A stretch of 64,000 bases of DNA from Clostridiales bacterium (GCA_004556755.1 SFFW01000007.1:1-64000), one strand, 5' to 3'. Counted from the stretch's first letter, positions 22,902 through 32,757 are shown. Translations and numbers: made by a program. The notes: generated by a model from the letters alone, not told the origin.

Positions 22902-25498
22902 CCGTTTACCTTCTTTCTCAGCTCACTGAGGAGGTTGAGCGCCTCAAGCGGTGTGAGAGAGTCGATATCCGTCCGGCGCAGGATCCTTGCAACCTCATCG
23001 GTGCCGGCGTCGATAAGGCTTATCTGCGCTTCCTCCTGCACGGGGGCAAGGTCGGGGCGGGAGCTTTCGGTCTCAAGCTCTTTGAGGTAGGTCTTTGCCT
23101 TCGATATGACCCCGTCCGGCACGCCCGCAAGCTTTGCGACCTCGATGCCGTAGCTGTCGTCGGCGGCGCCGGGCATTATGCGGCGCAGGAACACGAGCGT
23201 TCCGCCCTGCTTCTTTGCGCTGATGCTGTAATTATGCACGCCCTCGACCACGCCCTCAAGTGCGCTCAGCTCGTGGTAATGCGTTGCGAACATGGTCTTT
23301 GCGCCGAGCCTGCGCTTGTCGGCGCAATGCTCAAGCACGGCTCTGGCTATCGCCATGCCGTCGTAGGTCGAGGTGCCTCTGCCGATCTCGTCGAGAATGA
23401 GCAGGGACGACGAGGTCGCATATTTGAGAATGTTTGCGACCTCGCTCATTTCGAGCATGAAGGTCGATTGTCCGGCGGCAAGGTCGTCCGATGCGCCGAT
23501 CCTCGTGAACACCCTGTCCACGACGCCGACGACGGCGCTTTTTGCCGGGACGAAGGAGCCCATCTGCGCCATGAGGCAGATGAGCGCCGTCTGACGCATA
23601 TAGGTGCTTTTGCCCGCCATGTTCGGACCCGTGACTATCGCAACACGGTTGCCGTCGCGGTTCAAAACGGTGTCGTTCGGGACGAACATCACGTCCTTCA
23701 CCGACTGCTCCACGACGGGGTGTCTGCCCTCACGGATGATAAGCTCCCCGGAGGTATCGACCTCCGGCATACAGTAGTCGTTGCGCACGGCGACCTCGGC
23801 AAGCGAACAGAGAGCGTCCAGCCTTGCGACGGCGTCGGCGCTTTGCTGCACCGCCTCGACCCTTGCGCCGATGATCTCGCACACCATGGTAAAGTGCTTG
23901 TACTCAAGCTCCTTTATCCTGTCGGCGGCGGTGAGCAGGTTGTTTTCAAGCTCTTTAAGCTCCTGCGTGAAGTAGCGCTCGTTTGAAACGAGGGTCTGCT
24001 TTCTTATGTAGTCGTCGGGGATATTGATCTCGCCTGCGGACTTGGGAACGTCGATATAATAGCCGAACACACGGTTGTAGCCCACCTTGAGCTTTTTGAT
24101 GCCGGTGCGCTCCCGCTCACGGCGCTCAAGCGCCGCCACCGCCTCCGCTCCGTTGTCACGGATGCTGCGGAGCTTATCGACCTCCTCGGAATAGCCCGTG
24201 CGCAGGATCCCGCCCTCACGCACGGAAAACGGCGGATCGTCGCATATCGCCCTGTCGATGCGGCTCGTTATGTCGGAAAGCTCGTCCATTGCAGCGATCT
24301 CCCGCAGGGTGCTGCACTTAAATTGCGCAAGCTGTGCCTTTAGGGTCGGAAGCGCCCTCGTACATTCGCCGAGAGCGATGAGGTCCCTGCCGTTTGCATT
24401 GCCGAACACGACCTTGCCGATGAGCCGCTGCATATCGTTTATGCCCCGCAGGGTCTGAATTATCTCGCCCCTTGCGGTGTTGTCCCGCACAAGCTCCGAC
24501 ACCGCCGTGAGGCGGCGCTTTATGTTGACGGGGCTCAAAAGAGGACGTTCGACCCAGCTTCGCAGAAGTCTGCCGCCCATGGGAGTCTTTGTCTTGTCAA
24601 GCACCCACAGGAGCGAACCCTTTTTCTCGCCCGTGCGCTGGGACTCCGTAAGCTCAAGGGATCGCCTTGTCGCCCAGTCAAGCTCCATGTATCTGCCGCT
24701 GCCGAATATGTCGACGCTGCGGATGTTTGAAAGCTCGGTTTTCTGCGTTTCGCTGATGTACGACAGCAGCGCACCGCAGGCGCAGACCGCCGGCTGAAGC
24801 TCGCCGAGGGAAAGCTCGTCAAGGCTCCTGACCTTAAACTGCTCGCACACTCTTGCCGCCGACGCCATGAACTCGAAGTTGTGTCCCAGCTCTATCATGC
24901 AGCCGAGGCGCTTCGTGAGAAACTCCGAGATCTCGTCGCACTGCATATACGCACCGGAGTTTAAAACGACCTCCTTGGGTGCAAAGCGACCCATCTCGTT
25001 TATGATGTGATTTCTCGCATCGCTCTCAAAGCAGGCGCAGCAGAACTCGCCCGTCGATATGTCGCAGAAGGCGACGCCGCCCCGGTCGGCGGCAAGAAAC
25101 GCCGAGCCGAGGTAGTTGCTGCGCCCCTCCTCAAGCATGATGCTGTCCGTCACCGTACCGGGGGTGACTATGCGGATAACGTCACGCTTAACGAGACCCT
25201 TTGCGGTCGCCGGATCCTCTATCTGCTCGCAGATCGCCACCTTGTAGCCCTTTGCCACGAGCTTCGCTATATAGCTCTGCGCACTGTGATACGGCACTCC
25301 GCACATGGGCGTGCGCTTTTCGGGGTCCTGAATGCCCCTGTCCCTCGTCGTCAGCGCAAGGTCAAGCTCCTTCGAGGCAAGCTTTGCATCGTCATCGAAC
25401 ATCTCGTAAAAATCGCCGAGACGGAAAAACAGCAGACAGTCGTTGTGCCGGTGCTTTATTTCGTAATATTGCTGTTTCATCGGTGTGAGTTCAGCCAC
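22898..25498 (-). CDS. mutS: DNA mismatch repair protein MutS
   Basis: Recognises mismatches and starts repair with MutL. The 866-residue product has the N-terminal mismatch-binding domain with the intercalating Phe in the motif RLGDFYEMF, then connector, lever and clamp domains. The ATPase has Walker A TGPNMAGKST, LLILDEIGRGTSTYDG and the helix-turn-helix end. GTG 25498 has AGGAGGGTG in front. mutL lies about 4 kb away on the other strand, separated by miaB, a common Firmicutes arrangement. Confidence 0.97.
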   Translation of the reverse strand: MAELTPMKQQYYEIKHRHNDCLLFFRLGDFYEMFDDDAKLASKELDLALTTRDRGIQDPEKRTPMCGVPYHSAQSYIAKLVAKGYKVAICEQIEDPATAKGLVKRDVIRIVTPGTVTDSIMLEEGRSNYLGSAFLAADRGGVAFCDISTGEFCCACFESDARNHIINEMGRFAPKEVVLNSGAYMQCDEISEFLTKRLGCMIELGHNFEFMASAARVCEQFKVRSLDELSLGELQPAVCACGALLSYISETQKTELSNIRSVDIFGSGRYMELDWATRRSLELTESQRTGEKKGSLLWVLDKTKTPMGGRLLRSWVERPLLSPVNIKRRLTAVSELVRDNTARGEIIQTLRGINDMQRLIGKVVFGNANGRDLIALGECTRALPTLKAQLAQFKCSTLREIAAMDELSDITSRIDRAICDDPPFSVREGGILRTGYSEEVDKLRSIRDNGAEAVAALERRERERTGIKKLKVGYNRVFGYYIDVPKSAGEINIPDDYIRKQTLVSNERYFTQELKELENNLLTAADRIKELEYKHFTMVCEIIGARVEAVQQSADAVARLDALCSLAEVAVRNDYCMPEVDTSGELIIREGRHPVVEQSVKDVMFVPNDTVLNRDGNRVAIVTGPNMAGKSTYMRQTALICLMAQMGSFVPAKSAVVGVVDRVFTRIGASDDLAAGQSTFMLEMSEVANILKYATSSSLLILDEIGRGTSTYDGMAIARAVLEHCADKRRLGAKTMFATHYHELSALEGVVEGVHNYSISAKKQGGTLVFLRRIMPGAADDSYGIEVAKLAGVPDGVISKAKTYLKELETESSRPDLAPVQEEAQISLIDAGTDEVARILRRTDIDSLTPLEALNLLSELRKKVNG

Positions 25499-25519
25499 GT
25501 CACACCCTCCTGACCGTAG

Positions 25520-26062
25520 TTATTTTTTCTTTATCAGCTCGTCACGCTGACGGAGCATTTCCTCGTGAAACTGCTCCGGGAGATATTTCATAAATTCGTC
25601 GAACGCCTTTTCGTTGTACTCGAAGTAGAAGGTGCCCTCGCCCGTGTTGTCGGGGAAGTGACTCCGCTCCTCGTCGGAAAGCTCGTGATTTGATATGTAC
25701 ACCCACTTTATCCACAGGTTCTTTATCATGCCGCAGTCGGTCACGGCGCTCCAGAACAGATCGTCGGTCTTTTCGTTGAGATAGAATCTCATGCACTTAT
25801 CGCCGAAGGACACCATCGAAAAGCCGTAGGAGTTCACGGAGATGAGCTTAAAGGCGAACACCCACAGCGCACTGACCATGGCGAGTATCACGAGAAGTCC
25901 GTATACATACTTATCGCCCAGGCGCCCGATAAGGCAGACGGCGAGCGATATAAGCGCAAACGCAAGCAGTCCGACTGCGATAAAGAACACTATCGTCATC
26001 GAACCCTTGTGAAGTCTCAGGCTGTTTGTGACCTTGAATTTTTTGATGCTTTCCTTTGGCAT
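25520..26062 (-). CDS. two-helix membrane protein of unknown function
   Basis: A 180-residue protein from ATG 26062 (ribosome site GGAGGACTG), starting three bases after the miaB stop. Two adjacent membrane segments (about residues 22-45 and 53-75) are followed by a cytoplasmic domain with a repeated Tyr/Phe pattern (FYLNEKTDDLFW, GEGTFYFEYNEKAFDEFMKYLP) and a Lys-rich end. Layout resembles small YcxB-like proteins, in which two helices precede a PH-like domain and an FxxF-type C-terminal segment. That comparison is inferred. It lies between miaB and mutS in one operon. Confidence 0.65.
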   Translation of the reverse strand: MPKESIKKFKVTNSLRLHKGSMTIVFFIAVGLLAFALISLAVCLIGRLGDKYVYGLLVILAMVSALWVFAFKLISVNSYGFSMVSFGDKCMRFYLNEKTDDLFWSAVTDCGMIKNLWIKWVYISNHELSDEERSHFPDNTGEGTFYFEYNEKAFDEFMKYLPEQFHEEMLRQRDELIKKK

Positions 26063-26064
26063 TT

Positions 26065-27486
26065 TCAGTCCTCCGTTTCGGGTTCGCCGTACAGCGCCCA
26101 TGTGTTTGATCCCGTTATTTTGACGTTTATGAAGCGTCCCAAAAGCTCCTTTGAACCCTTGAGATGCACGAGCCTGCCGCCGTTTGTCCTCGACGAGAGG
26201 TTATACTGCTCCTTGCCTGTCTCGCCGTCGACAAGAACTCTTACGGTCTTGCCCTCATACTCACGGTGCTTTTCCGCAGATATGCGGTTTGCGACGTCGA
26301 GCAGACGGTCAAAGTGCTTCTGCTTATCCTCACGGCTGTAGGGGTCGGGCATTTCCGCTGCGGGAGTGCCGACACGCTTGGAGTAGATGAAGGTGAACAT
26401 CGCATCGTAGCGCACCTTTTCGCAGAGCCTGAGCGTCTCCTCAAAATCCTCCTCCGTCTCGTTTGGGAAGCCGACGATTATGTCCGTCGTGAGGACGAGG
26501 TCGGGCATATAGCTTCGGGCAAGCTCCACCTTTTGCAGGTACTTTTCCGAATCGTAGTGCCTGTTCATCGCCTTCAATATGCGGTCGCTGCCGCTCTGCA
26601 CGGGCAGGTGGAGCTGATGTGCGCACTTTTCGCACTCCGCCATCGTGCGGAACAGCTCCTCCGTCGCATCCTTGGGGTGGCTCGTCATAAAGCGGATGAG
26701 AAATTCGCCCGGAATGTCGTTTATCATGGCGATAAGGTCGGCAAAGGACACGTCCGTATCGAGGTCCTTGCCGTAGGAATTGACGTTCTGACCGAGGAGC
26801 GTTATCTCCTTGTAGCCCGCAGCCACAAGCTCTCTCGCCTCGGCGACGATGTCCTCCGGTCGGCGGGAGCGCTCCCTGCCCCGAACGTAGGGTACGATGC
26901 AGTAGGTGCAGAAGTTGTTGCAGCCGTACATGATGGACAGCCACGCCTTTATGCTGCCGTCACGCTTTTGGGGAATGCCCTCTGCGACGGTGCCGTCGGA
27001 CTGTGTCGTCTCGAACACACGCTTGCCCTTTTCGAGGTAGCGCAGCATAAGCTCCGGCAGACGCCAAAGCTCATGCGGTCCGAAGACCATGTCCACCACG
27101 GGGTAGGAGCGCCGTATCTTCTCCGCCATGTGGGGCTGCTGCACCATGCAGCCGCAGACGGCGACGATCTGCCCCGGCTTTGCCTTTTTGGAGTGGTTTA
27201 ACTGACCCACGTTGCCGAGGACACGCATCTCTGCGTGTTCACGCACGGCGCAGGTGTTGACGACTATAAGGTCCGCCCGGAACTCGTCCTGCGTGAAGCC
27301 GTAGCCCATTTCGGCGAGGTAGCCCCTTATCTTTTCGCTGTCCGCCTCGTTCTGCTGACAGCCGTAGGTATCCACCATCGCAAGCGGTCTTGCGCCGTTT
27401 GCGGTTATGCGGTCAAAGACCTCGGCGCAGTATTCCTCCTGCCGCTTTATGTCCCCGACCCCGATCTCTTTTCTCACATATGCCAT
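26065..27486 (-). CDS. miaB: tRNA-2-methylthio-N6-dimethylallyladenosine synthase
   Basis: Radical SAM methylthiotransferase that turns i6A37 of tRNA into ms2i6A37. The product has 473 residues from ATG 27486. The N-terminal cluster cysteines are Cys43 (TYGCQQNE), Cys79 (NTCAVREHAE) and Cys113 (CGCMVQ). The radical SAM motif is Cys189-x3-Cys193-x2-Cys196 (CNNFCTYC), followed by GFPNETEEDFEET and a C-terminal TRAM domain. MiaA, which makes its substrate, is encoded divergently about 2 kb away. The DNA before 27486 is open in frame but includes the promoter, so it is not coding. Confidence 0.96.
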   Translation of the reverse strand: MAYVRKEIGVGDIKRQEEYCAEVFDRITANGARPLAMVDTYGCQQNEADSEKIRGYLAEMGYGFTQDEFRADLIVVNTCAVREHAEMRVLGNVGQLNHSKKAKPGQIVAVCGCMVQQPHMAEKIRRSYPVVDMVFGPHELWRLPELMLRYLEKGKRVFETTQSDGTVAEGIPQKRDGSIKAWLSIMYGCNNFCTYCIVPYVRGRERSRRPEDIVAEARELVAAGYKEITLLGQNVNSYGKDLDTDVSFADLIAMINDIPGEFLIRFMTSHPKDATEELFRTMAECEKCAHQLHLPVQSGSDRILKAMNRHYDSEKYLQKVELARSYMPDLVLTTDIIVGFPNETEEDFEETLRLCEKVRYDAMFTFIYSKRVGTPAAEMPDPYSREDKQKHFDRLLDVANRISAEKHREYEGKTVRVLVDGETGKEQYNLSSRTNGGRLVHLKGSKELLGRFINVKITGSNTWALYGEPETED

Positions 27487-27524
27487 ATTGATTCCCTGTT
27501 TTCCTTTATTAACGTTCTCCGAGC

Positions 27525-27554
27525 ATTTTACCATAAAAAGAGTGGAACTTTCAA
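27525..27554 (-). promoter_or_regulatory. sigma-A promoter of miaB operon
   Basis: Minus strand: -35 TTGAAA (27554-27549), 18-bp spacer, -10 TAAAAT (27530-27525). A TATAAT at 27566-27571 on the plus strand may serve mutL, but no good -35 accompanies it. Confidence 0.65.
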
Positions 27555-27601
27555 CTAAAATAATGTATAATGATATATTATATATTGTACCAGAGGTAGC
27601 C

Positions 27602-29422
27602 ATGACAAGGATAAACATTCTTCCGCCGCATCTGGCGGACATGATCGCCGCAGGCGAGGTCGTCGAACGTCCCGCCTCGGTCATAAAGGAGCTTATGGAA
27701 AACGCCTTCGACGCAGGTGCCAAAAAGGTGACGGTCGAGTTCAAAAACGGCGGCGCTCCCTACATACGCATCAGTGACGACGGCTGCGGCATGAGCCCCG
27801 AGGACGCCGGCATCGCCTTCATGCGGCACGCAACGAGCAAGCTTCACGACGAGCGGGGGCTTGAAGCCATCGGCACGATGGGCTTTAGGGGCGAGGCTCT
27901 TGCCGCCATTTCGGCGGTCAGCCGCATCGAGCTTTGCACCCGTGAAAAAGGCTCCGACGAGGGCATTAAAATGACCGTCGAGGCGGGCGACATCGTCGAT
28001 ATGCTGCCCTGCGGCTGCCCGGAGGGGACGAGCATCACCGTGCGGGACATTTTCTTCAACACCCCCGCAAGGCTCAAGTTTCTCAAAAGCGACAGGAGCG
28101 AGGCTTCCGCCTGCATCGCTGCGGCGCTGCACTGCGCCCTCGGCAGGCCCGAAGTCTCCGTGCGCTGCATAAGAGACGGGGCGGAGGAGTTTTTCACCCC
28201 CGGCGACGCAAGGTCCGATTCCGCCGTGTATTCCCTGCTCGGCAGGGAGCTTGCAAGCTCCTTGCTTCCCTGTCGGGGCAGTGCCGACGGCGTGTCGGTC
28301 GAGGGCTTTGTGTCCTCCCCGGCGAAGGGTCAGGGCAGCCGCAGCAGACAGTATTTCTTCTGCAACGGAAGGTATATCCGTTCGGCGCTTTTGCAGTCCG
28401 CCGTCGAGCAGGCGTACCGCAATACGCTGCTCACGGGGCGCTTTCCCGCCTGCGTCGTATACCTCACTCTCGGCAACGCCGCAGTCGACGTAAATGTACA
28501 CCCCGCAAAGACAGAGGTGAAGTTTTCCGAAGAGAAAAAGGTCTTTGACGCCGTGTATCAGACCGTGCGCAGCGCCCTCGAAGCGGAGGACAAGCCCCTT
28601 GAGATAAGCCTTTCGGAGGGTACAAAAAAGCTCACCGAAAGCGCCTCTGCAACATTTAACGACAGACCCCGCACAACGTTTTCCCGTCCGTCGTTTTCCG
28701 AAAGACCCGCTCCCGTGTTTAAGCCCGCCCCCGCAAGGGCGCCGCAAAGCGCCGTTTTTCGCAGTCCGATGCCGGAATATGACAGCGTTTTTCCCGCTTC
28801 AACAAAAAGCGAAAATGTTGAAAAAGCAGTTGAAACTGTTGAAAAAATCGCCTCTCCCGCCTACCGTCTCATCGGTGAGGCGCTGAATACATACATTCTC
28901 GTCGAATTTGACGGGAAACTGCTGCTCATTGATAAGCACGCAGCCCACGAGCGCATGATCTTTGACAGGCTTGTGCAGAGCGAGCGTGAGGTCATGAGTC
29001 AGACGCTCTTGGAGCCTATCCTCGTGCGCCTTTCTCCGGAGGATTCCGAGACGCTTGAGGCAAACGGCGAGACGCTCTCGGAGCTTGGCTTCGAGCTTGA
29101 GCCGTTCGGCGAGGGAGCATACGCACTTCGTGCGCTCCCGGAGGACATTGACCCCGGTGACGCCACTGCCGCCGTCGAGGAACTTTGCGTAAAGCTGCGC
29201 ACCGGCGGCGCCGACGACGCAAAGGCGGGACGCACGGAGCTTCTGCACACCGTCGCCTGCAAGGCGGCGATAAAGGCAGGACGCCGCCACGACCCGGCGG
29301 AGCTTGACCGCATCGCAAAGGCGGTCGTGTCGGGCGAGGTGCGCTACTGCCCGCACGGCAGACCCGTTTCCGTCACGCTCACGAAAGCGGAGCTTGACAA
29401 ATTCTTCAGCCGGATAGTATGA
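27602..29422 (+). CDS. mutL: DNA mismatch repair protein MutL
   Basis: GHKL ATPase that links MutS to downstream repair, 606 residues from ATG 27602 (GAGG ribosome site). N-terminal ATPase motifs: VVERPASVIKELMENAFDAG, DDGCGM, and TMGFRGEALAAI. A Pro/Ser-rich linker runs from about residue 340 to 420. The C-terminal endonuclease motif appears as DKHAAHE-x4-D, with Lys for the usual Gln and Asp for the last Glu; a CPHGRP motif is also present. It should therefore nick DNA itself, as in bacteria without MutH. It overlaps miaA by four bases. Confidence 0.97.
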   Translation: MTRINILPPHLADMIAAGEVVERPASVIKELMENAFDAGAKKVTVEFKNGGAPYIRISDDGCGMSPEDAGIAFMRHATSKLHDERGLEAIGTMGFRGEALAAISAVSRIELCTREKGSDEGIKMTVEAGDIVDMLPCGCPEGTSITVRDIFFNTPARLKFLKSDRSEASACIAAALHCALGRPEVSVRCIRDGAEEFFTPGDARSDSAVYSLLGRELASSLLPCRGSADGVSVEGFVSSPAKGQGSRSRQYFFCNGRYIRSALLQSAVEQAYRNTLLTGRFPACVVYLTLGNAAVDVNVHPAKTEVKFSEEKKVFDAVYQTVRSALEAEDKPLEISLSEGTKKLTESASATFNDRPRTTFSRPSFSERPAPVFKPAPARAPQSAVFRSPMPEYDSVFPASTKSENVEKAVETVEKIASPAYRLIGEALNTYILVEFDGKLLLIDKHAAHERMIFDRLVQSEREVMSQTLLEPILVRLSPEDSETLEANGETLSELGFELEPFGEGAYALRALPEDIDPGDATAAVEELCVKLRTGGADDAKAGRTELLHTVACKAAIKAGRRHDPAELDRIAKAVVSGEVRYCPHGRPVSVTLTKAELDKFFSRIV

Positions 29423-30384
29423 GCATGAACATTAACGACAACATCCCGACGGTCGCCGTGATATGCGGACCCACCGCAACGGGCAAGACAAGGCTCTCGG
29501 TCGAGCTTGCAAGGAGCTTTGACGGGGAGATCGTTTCGGCGGACTCCATGCAGGTCTACCGCCGCATGGACATAGGCACGGCAAAGGCAACGCCCGACGA
29601 GCGCTGCGGCGTGCCGCATCACATGATAGACGTGGCAGAGCCGAGTGAGCAATACTCCGTTGCACGCTACGTTGAGGAAGCCTCCGCCTGCACGGACGAC
29701 ATTTTGGCAAGAGGGAAGCTGCCCCTTATCGTCGGCGGCACGAATCTTTACATCGACTCCCTGCTTTCCGGCCGGGACTTTGCCTCCGCCGCCGGGGAGG
29801 ACCCGGAGCTTCGGGCGGAGCTTGAGCGCAGGTATGACGAGCTTGGCGGCGAGGAGATGCTGCGGCAGCTTCGTGTTTTCGACCCGGAGCGTGCCGAAAA
29901 GCTGCCGCCGACCGACAGGCGCAGGATAATCCGTGCCTTCGAGGTGTACCGTCTCACGGGAAAGAGCCTGAGCGAGCATGATCGGGAGACGAGGCTTGCC
30001 CCGCCCCGCTACCGTGCGGCGGTCATTGCGCTCGACTACCTCGACCGTGAGCATCTGTACGCGCGCATAAACGACCGTGTCGACGAAATGGTGCGTCTCG
30101 GTCTGTTTGAGGAGGTGCGGGCGCTGCAAAGCGAGGGACTTAACCCCGACTGCACCGCAATGCAGGCGATCGGCTACAAGGAGCCGCTCTCGGCGCTTCG
30201 TGGCGAGATAACGAGGGACGAGGCGATAGAGCTAATTAAGCGTGAGAGCCGGCGCTACGCCAAGCGTCAGCTCACATGGCTGCGCCGCAAGGAAGGGCTT
30301 CTTTGGATACGCCACGGGCAAACGCCCGATTTTTTGGAGGCACGACGGCTTTCGACCGAATATCTTCGCTCCTTCGGTCTATGA
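29419..30384 (+). CDS. miaA: tRNA dimethylallyltransferase
   Basis: Adds dimethylallyl to A37 of tRNAs that read UNN codons, the substrate for MiaB. The 321-residue product has the P-loop CGPTATGKTRLS near residue 15, DSMQVYRRMDIGTAK and the VGGTNLYIDSLL segment. The C-terminal part has MQAIGYKE and RRYAKRQLTWLRR, all MiaA hallmarks. ATG 29419 forms ATGA with the mutL stop; a second ATG two codons on is equally possible. mutL-miaA-hfq is the standard order in many bacteria. Confidence 0.96.
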   Translation: MSMNINDNIPTVAVICGPTATGKTRLSVELARSFDGEIVSADSMQVYRRMDIGTAKATPDERCGVPHHMIDVAEPSEQYSVARYVEEASACTDDILARGKLPLIVGGTNLYIDSLLSGRDFASAAGEDPELRAELERRYDELGGEEMLRQLRVFDPERAEKLPPTDRRRIIRAFEVYRLTGKSLSEHDRETRLAPPRYRAAVIALDYLDREHLYARINDRVDEMVRLGLFEEVRALQSEGLNPDCTAMQAIGYKEPLSALRGEITRDEAIELIKRESRRYAKRQLTWLRRKEGLLWIRHGQTPDFLEARRLSTEYLRSFGL

Positions 30385-30430
30385 TGATGCTGCGCACAGC
30401 GCAAATCATTACATAGACAGGAGCAGAATT

Positions 30431-30652
30431 ATGCAAAAGACACAGAATCTACAGGACGTATTTTTGAATCAGCTCAGACGTGACAGGCTAAGCGTCACGG
30501 TCTTTCTTATGAACGGCTTTCAGATGCACGGAATCATCCGATCCTTCGACGGCTTTACCGTCGTGCTTGACACCGACGGTAAGCAGCAGCTTATCTACAA
30601 GCACGCAATATCGACGATAATCCCGCCCAAGCCCCTGAGTCTTGAGGAATAA
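30431..30652 (+). CDS. hfq: RNA chaperone Hfq
   Basis: A 73-residue Sm-like protein that forms hexamers and helps small RNAs pair with mRNAs. It starts QKTQNLQDVFLNQLR, then VFLMNGFQMHGIIRSFD (Sm1) and YKHAISTI (Sm2, the Firmicutes form of YKHAIST). ATG 30431 has AGGAG in front. It is 46 bases after miaA and its end overlaps the next start by 11 bases. Confidence 0.97.
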   Translation: MQKTQNLQDVFLNQLRRDRLSVTVFLMNGFQMHGIIRSFDGFTVVLDTDGKQQLIYKHAISTIIPPKPLSLEE

Positions 30653-31529
30653 GTCCTACCTCCGCTTTGCCGCCGCAGCCGTTTTTCTTGCGGCGGCGGC
30701 ATACGGCGGCGCAGCGTTTCTGAGCGAGGCGGAGCCGAAGCCCGTCATCGCCGTGTGCGAGGCGGCGCCCTCGGCGCCGGACCTTGCGCTCGACGGCACG
30801 GTGTTTCGCAGCGAAACGGTCGTTTCCTGCGGCATTTCCTCACCCGTCGTTTTGCCGAGGGAGGGGGAGTACGTTACCGGCGGCAGCGTGCTGTGCATAG
30901 CGGACGCAGACGGGGACGCATACTTTGCCCTCTGCGACGAAGCGGGGCAGGGTGCGGTTATTCCTGCACTCGCATGGGACGACGGCATAAGCTTTTTTGC
31001 CGCCCCATGCTCCGGCTACTTCAGCTCGTACCTTGACGGTTTCGAGGGCGCAGCGCCGGAGAATTATCCGAGCCTCAAAAAGAGCGACAACGCCGACGCC
31101 GTGGGGCGAATCGTCTACGGCGCAAGCTGGTACTTTGCCGCCTCCTGCGGCGACGGTGATTTCCGTGAGGGACAAAAGGTCACGCTCACGCTAAAGCGCT
31201 CTTACCCCGCAACGGTGCAGTCGGTGCATGACGGCACCGTGATACTCCGTGTGCGGGAGGGACTGTACTCCGTTTTGTACGAGCGCCGTGCAAATGCGAC
31301 GGTGAGCTTTCCCGGCGAGGGCGGCATCGTCCTGCCTCTTAAGGCGCTGCACGGCGGCAAAGAAAAATATGTTTACACCGTCTCGCTGGGGCTTGCGAAA
31401 AGGGTCCCGGTCGAGGTCTTATATACCGAGGGCGACAGCGTTACCGTCAGAAGCGACGAGCTTCGGGTCGGTATGGAGGTCGTCGTATCTGGCGAAAATA
31501 TACACGAAGGCAGGGTCATAGAAAGATGA
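30642..31529 (+). CDS. HlyD-like membrane-anchored protein
   Basis: A 295-residue protein with an N-terminal signal anchor (about residues 8-27, Ala-rich) and an extracellular beta-rich part. Segments such as VVLPREGEYVTGGSVLCIAD and GQKVTLTLKRSYPATVQSV resemble the barrel-sandwich and beta-barrel parts of HlyD/efflux adaptor proteins. The C-terminal RVPVEVLYTEGDSVTVRSDELRVG fits as well, but no coiled-coil hairpin is evident. Homologues often stand beside yggS-sepF in clostridia, which suggests an envelope or division role (inference). The likely start is a TTG at 30642 that overlaps hfq by 11 bases, so translation is probably coupled; its exact start is uncertain. Confidence 0.65.
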   Translation: MRNKSYLRFAAAAVFLAAAAYGGAAFLSEAEPKPVIAVCEAAPSAPDLALDGTVFRSETVVSCGISSPVVLPREGEYVTGGSVLCIADADGDAYFALCDEAGQGAVIPALAWDDGISFFAAPCSGYFSSYLDGFEGAAPENYPSLKKSDNADAVGRIVYGASWYFAASCGDGDFREGQKVTLTLKRSYPATVQSVHDGTVILRVREGLYSVLYERRANATVSFPGEGGIVLPLKALHGGKEKYVYTVSLGLAKRVPVEVLYTEGDSVTVRSDELRVGMEVVVSGENIHEGRVIER

Positions 31530-32227
31530 GCATTGCTGAAAACGTGCTGCGGGTAAAGAAAAACATTGCGCTCGCAGCGGAAAGAAGCGGCAGAGCGCCG
31601 AGCGAGGTTCTGCTTTGCGCCGCAACGAAGATGAACGACGCAGACCGTGTGCGTGAGGCGATCGCCGCAGGCGTCGATATCTGCGGCGAAAACCGTGTGC
31701 AGGAGCTTTGCGAGAAAAACGCAGTCGGCGCATACGAGGGCTGCCCGCTGCATTTCATCGGGCATCTTCAGAAAAACAAGGTGAAATTCGTCGTCGGAAC
31801 GGCGGCGCTTATCCACTCCGTAGACTCCGTGGAGCTTGCCGAAAAGATCGACGCTGCCGCAAAAAAGCTCGGCATCAGGCAGGACATTCTGCTTGAGGTG
31901 AACATCGGAAACGAGGAAGCCAAGAGCGGCTTTGCGCCGGGAGAGCTTCTTTGCGCTGCGGAAAAGATTTCACATTTTTCCTCCGTGCAGGTAAGGGGGC
32001 TTATGGCGATACCCCCGATTTGCGCTTCTCCCGAAGAAAATCGCCCGTATTTTGCTCAAATGAAGCAGCTTTTTATTGACATCGGAGCAAAAAAATACGA
32101 TAATATCCATATGGACTTTTTGTCCATGGGTATGAGCGCCGACTACGAAACCGCAATTGAGGAGGGCGCAAATATCGTCCGTGTCGGCACCGGGATATTC
32201 GGTGCCAGAGACTACGGGACCAAATAA
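31526..32227 (+). CDS. pyridoxal phosphate homeostasis protein (YggS/PLPBP)
   Basis: A 233-residue single-domain PLP-binding barrel protein without its own catalysis, thought to buffer PLP and affect amino-acid pools. The PLP lysine lies in LLCAATKMND. GENRVQE, HFIGHLQKNK, LEVNIGNEEAKSG, GLMAIPP, LSMGMSADYETAI and VRVGTGIFG are all family blocks. ATG 31526 forms ATGA with the previous stop. The position directly before sepF and divIVA is the usual one in Firmicutes. Confidence 0.94.
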   Translation: MSIAENVLRVKKNIALAAERSGRAPSEVLLCAATKMNDADRVREAIAAGVDICGENRVQELCEKNAVGAYEGCPLHFIGHLQKNKVKFVVGTAALIHSVDSVELAEKIDAAAKKLGIRQDILLEVNIGNEEAKSGFAPGELLCAAEKISHFSSVQVRGLMAIPPICASPEENRPYFAQMKQLFIDIGAKKYDNIHMDFLSMGMSADYETAIEEGANIVRVGTGIFGARDYGTK

Positions 32228-32244
32228 GATTCGGAGGTGCGCCG

Positions 32245-32757
32245 ATGGCATTCCTGGACGAGCTGAAGAAGATCGCACGCCCTTTTAACGACGACGAAGA
32301 TGATTTTATCGAAAGCGAAGAATATGACGAGGAGGAGGAAGGCTTCACCGAGGAGTACGACGACTCGGAGCCTGAGGAGGAAAAGCCCGCAGCGGCTCCC
32401 CGCAGCGGCGTCTTTGCCCGCCGTGAGAGAGAGACCCGCACTTCTCCCGCATACGCAAGCCCCGCAGAAAGAGCGGGCGGCAATAAGATGAAGCTTGTTA
32501 TATGCAAGCCCGAAGCCTTTGAGGAGGCGGCGGAAATTGCGGAGAATCTCCGTGACCGCAGAGCCGTGCTTATGAACCTTGAGGAGACGAATAAGGAGGT
32601 CTCCCGCAGGCTCATCGACTTCCTTTCCGGCGTCGCTTTTGCGCTGGGCGGAAAGATAAAGCGTGTGTCCGCACAGGCATATATACTCACCCCCACAAAC
32701 GTTGATTTGGTGGGAGACGCCGTGGAGGACTTCGAGTCCAGCGGCATATACTTCTGA
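32245..32757 (+). CDS. sepF: cell division protein SepF
   Basis: A 170-residue protein that bundles FtsZ filaments and tethers them to the membrane. The first residues AFLDELKKIA form the amphipathic membrane helix. A very acidic linker (about residues 16-50) follows, and the C-terminal SepF domain has VICKPEAFEEAAEIAENLRD, RRLIDFLSGVAFALGG and YILTPTNV. Ribosome site CGGAGGTG. With divIVA it forms the division part of this operon. Confidence 0.95.
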   Translation: MAFLDELKKIARPFNDDEDDFIESEEYDEEEEGFTEEYDDSEPEEEKPAAAPRSGVFARRERETRTSPAYASPAERAGGNKMKLVICKPEAFEEAAEIAENLRDRRAVLMNLEETNKEVSRRLIDFLSGVAFALGGKIKRVSAQAYILTPTNVDLVGDAVEDFESSGIYF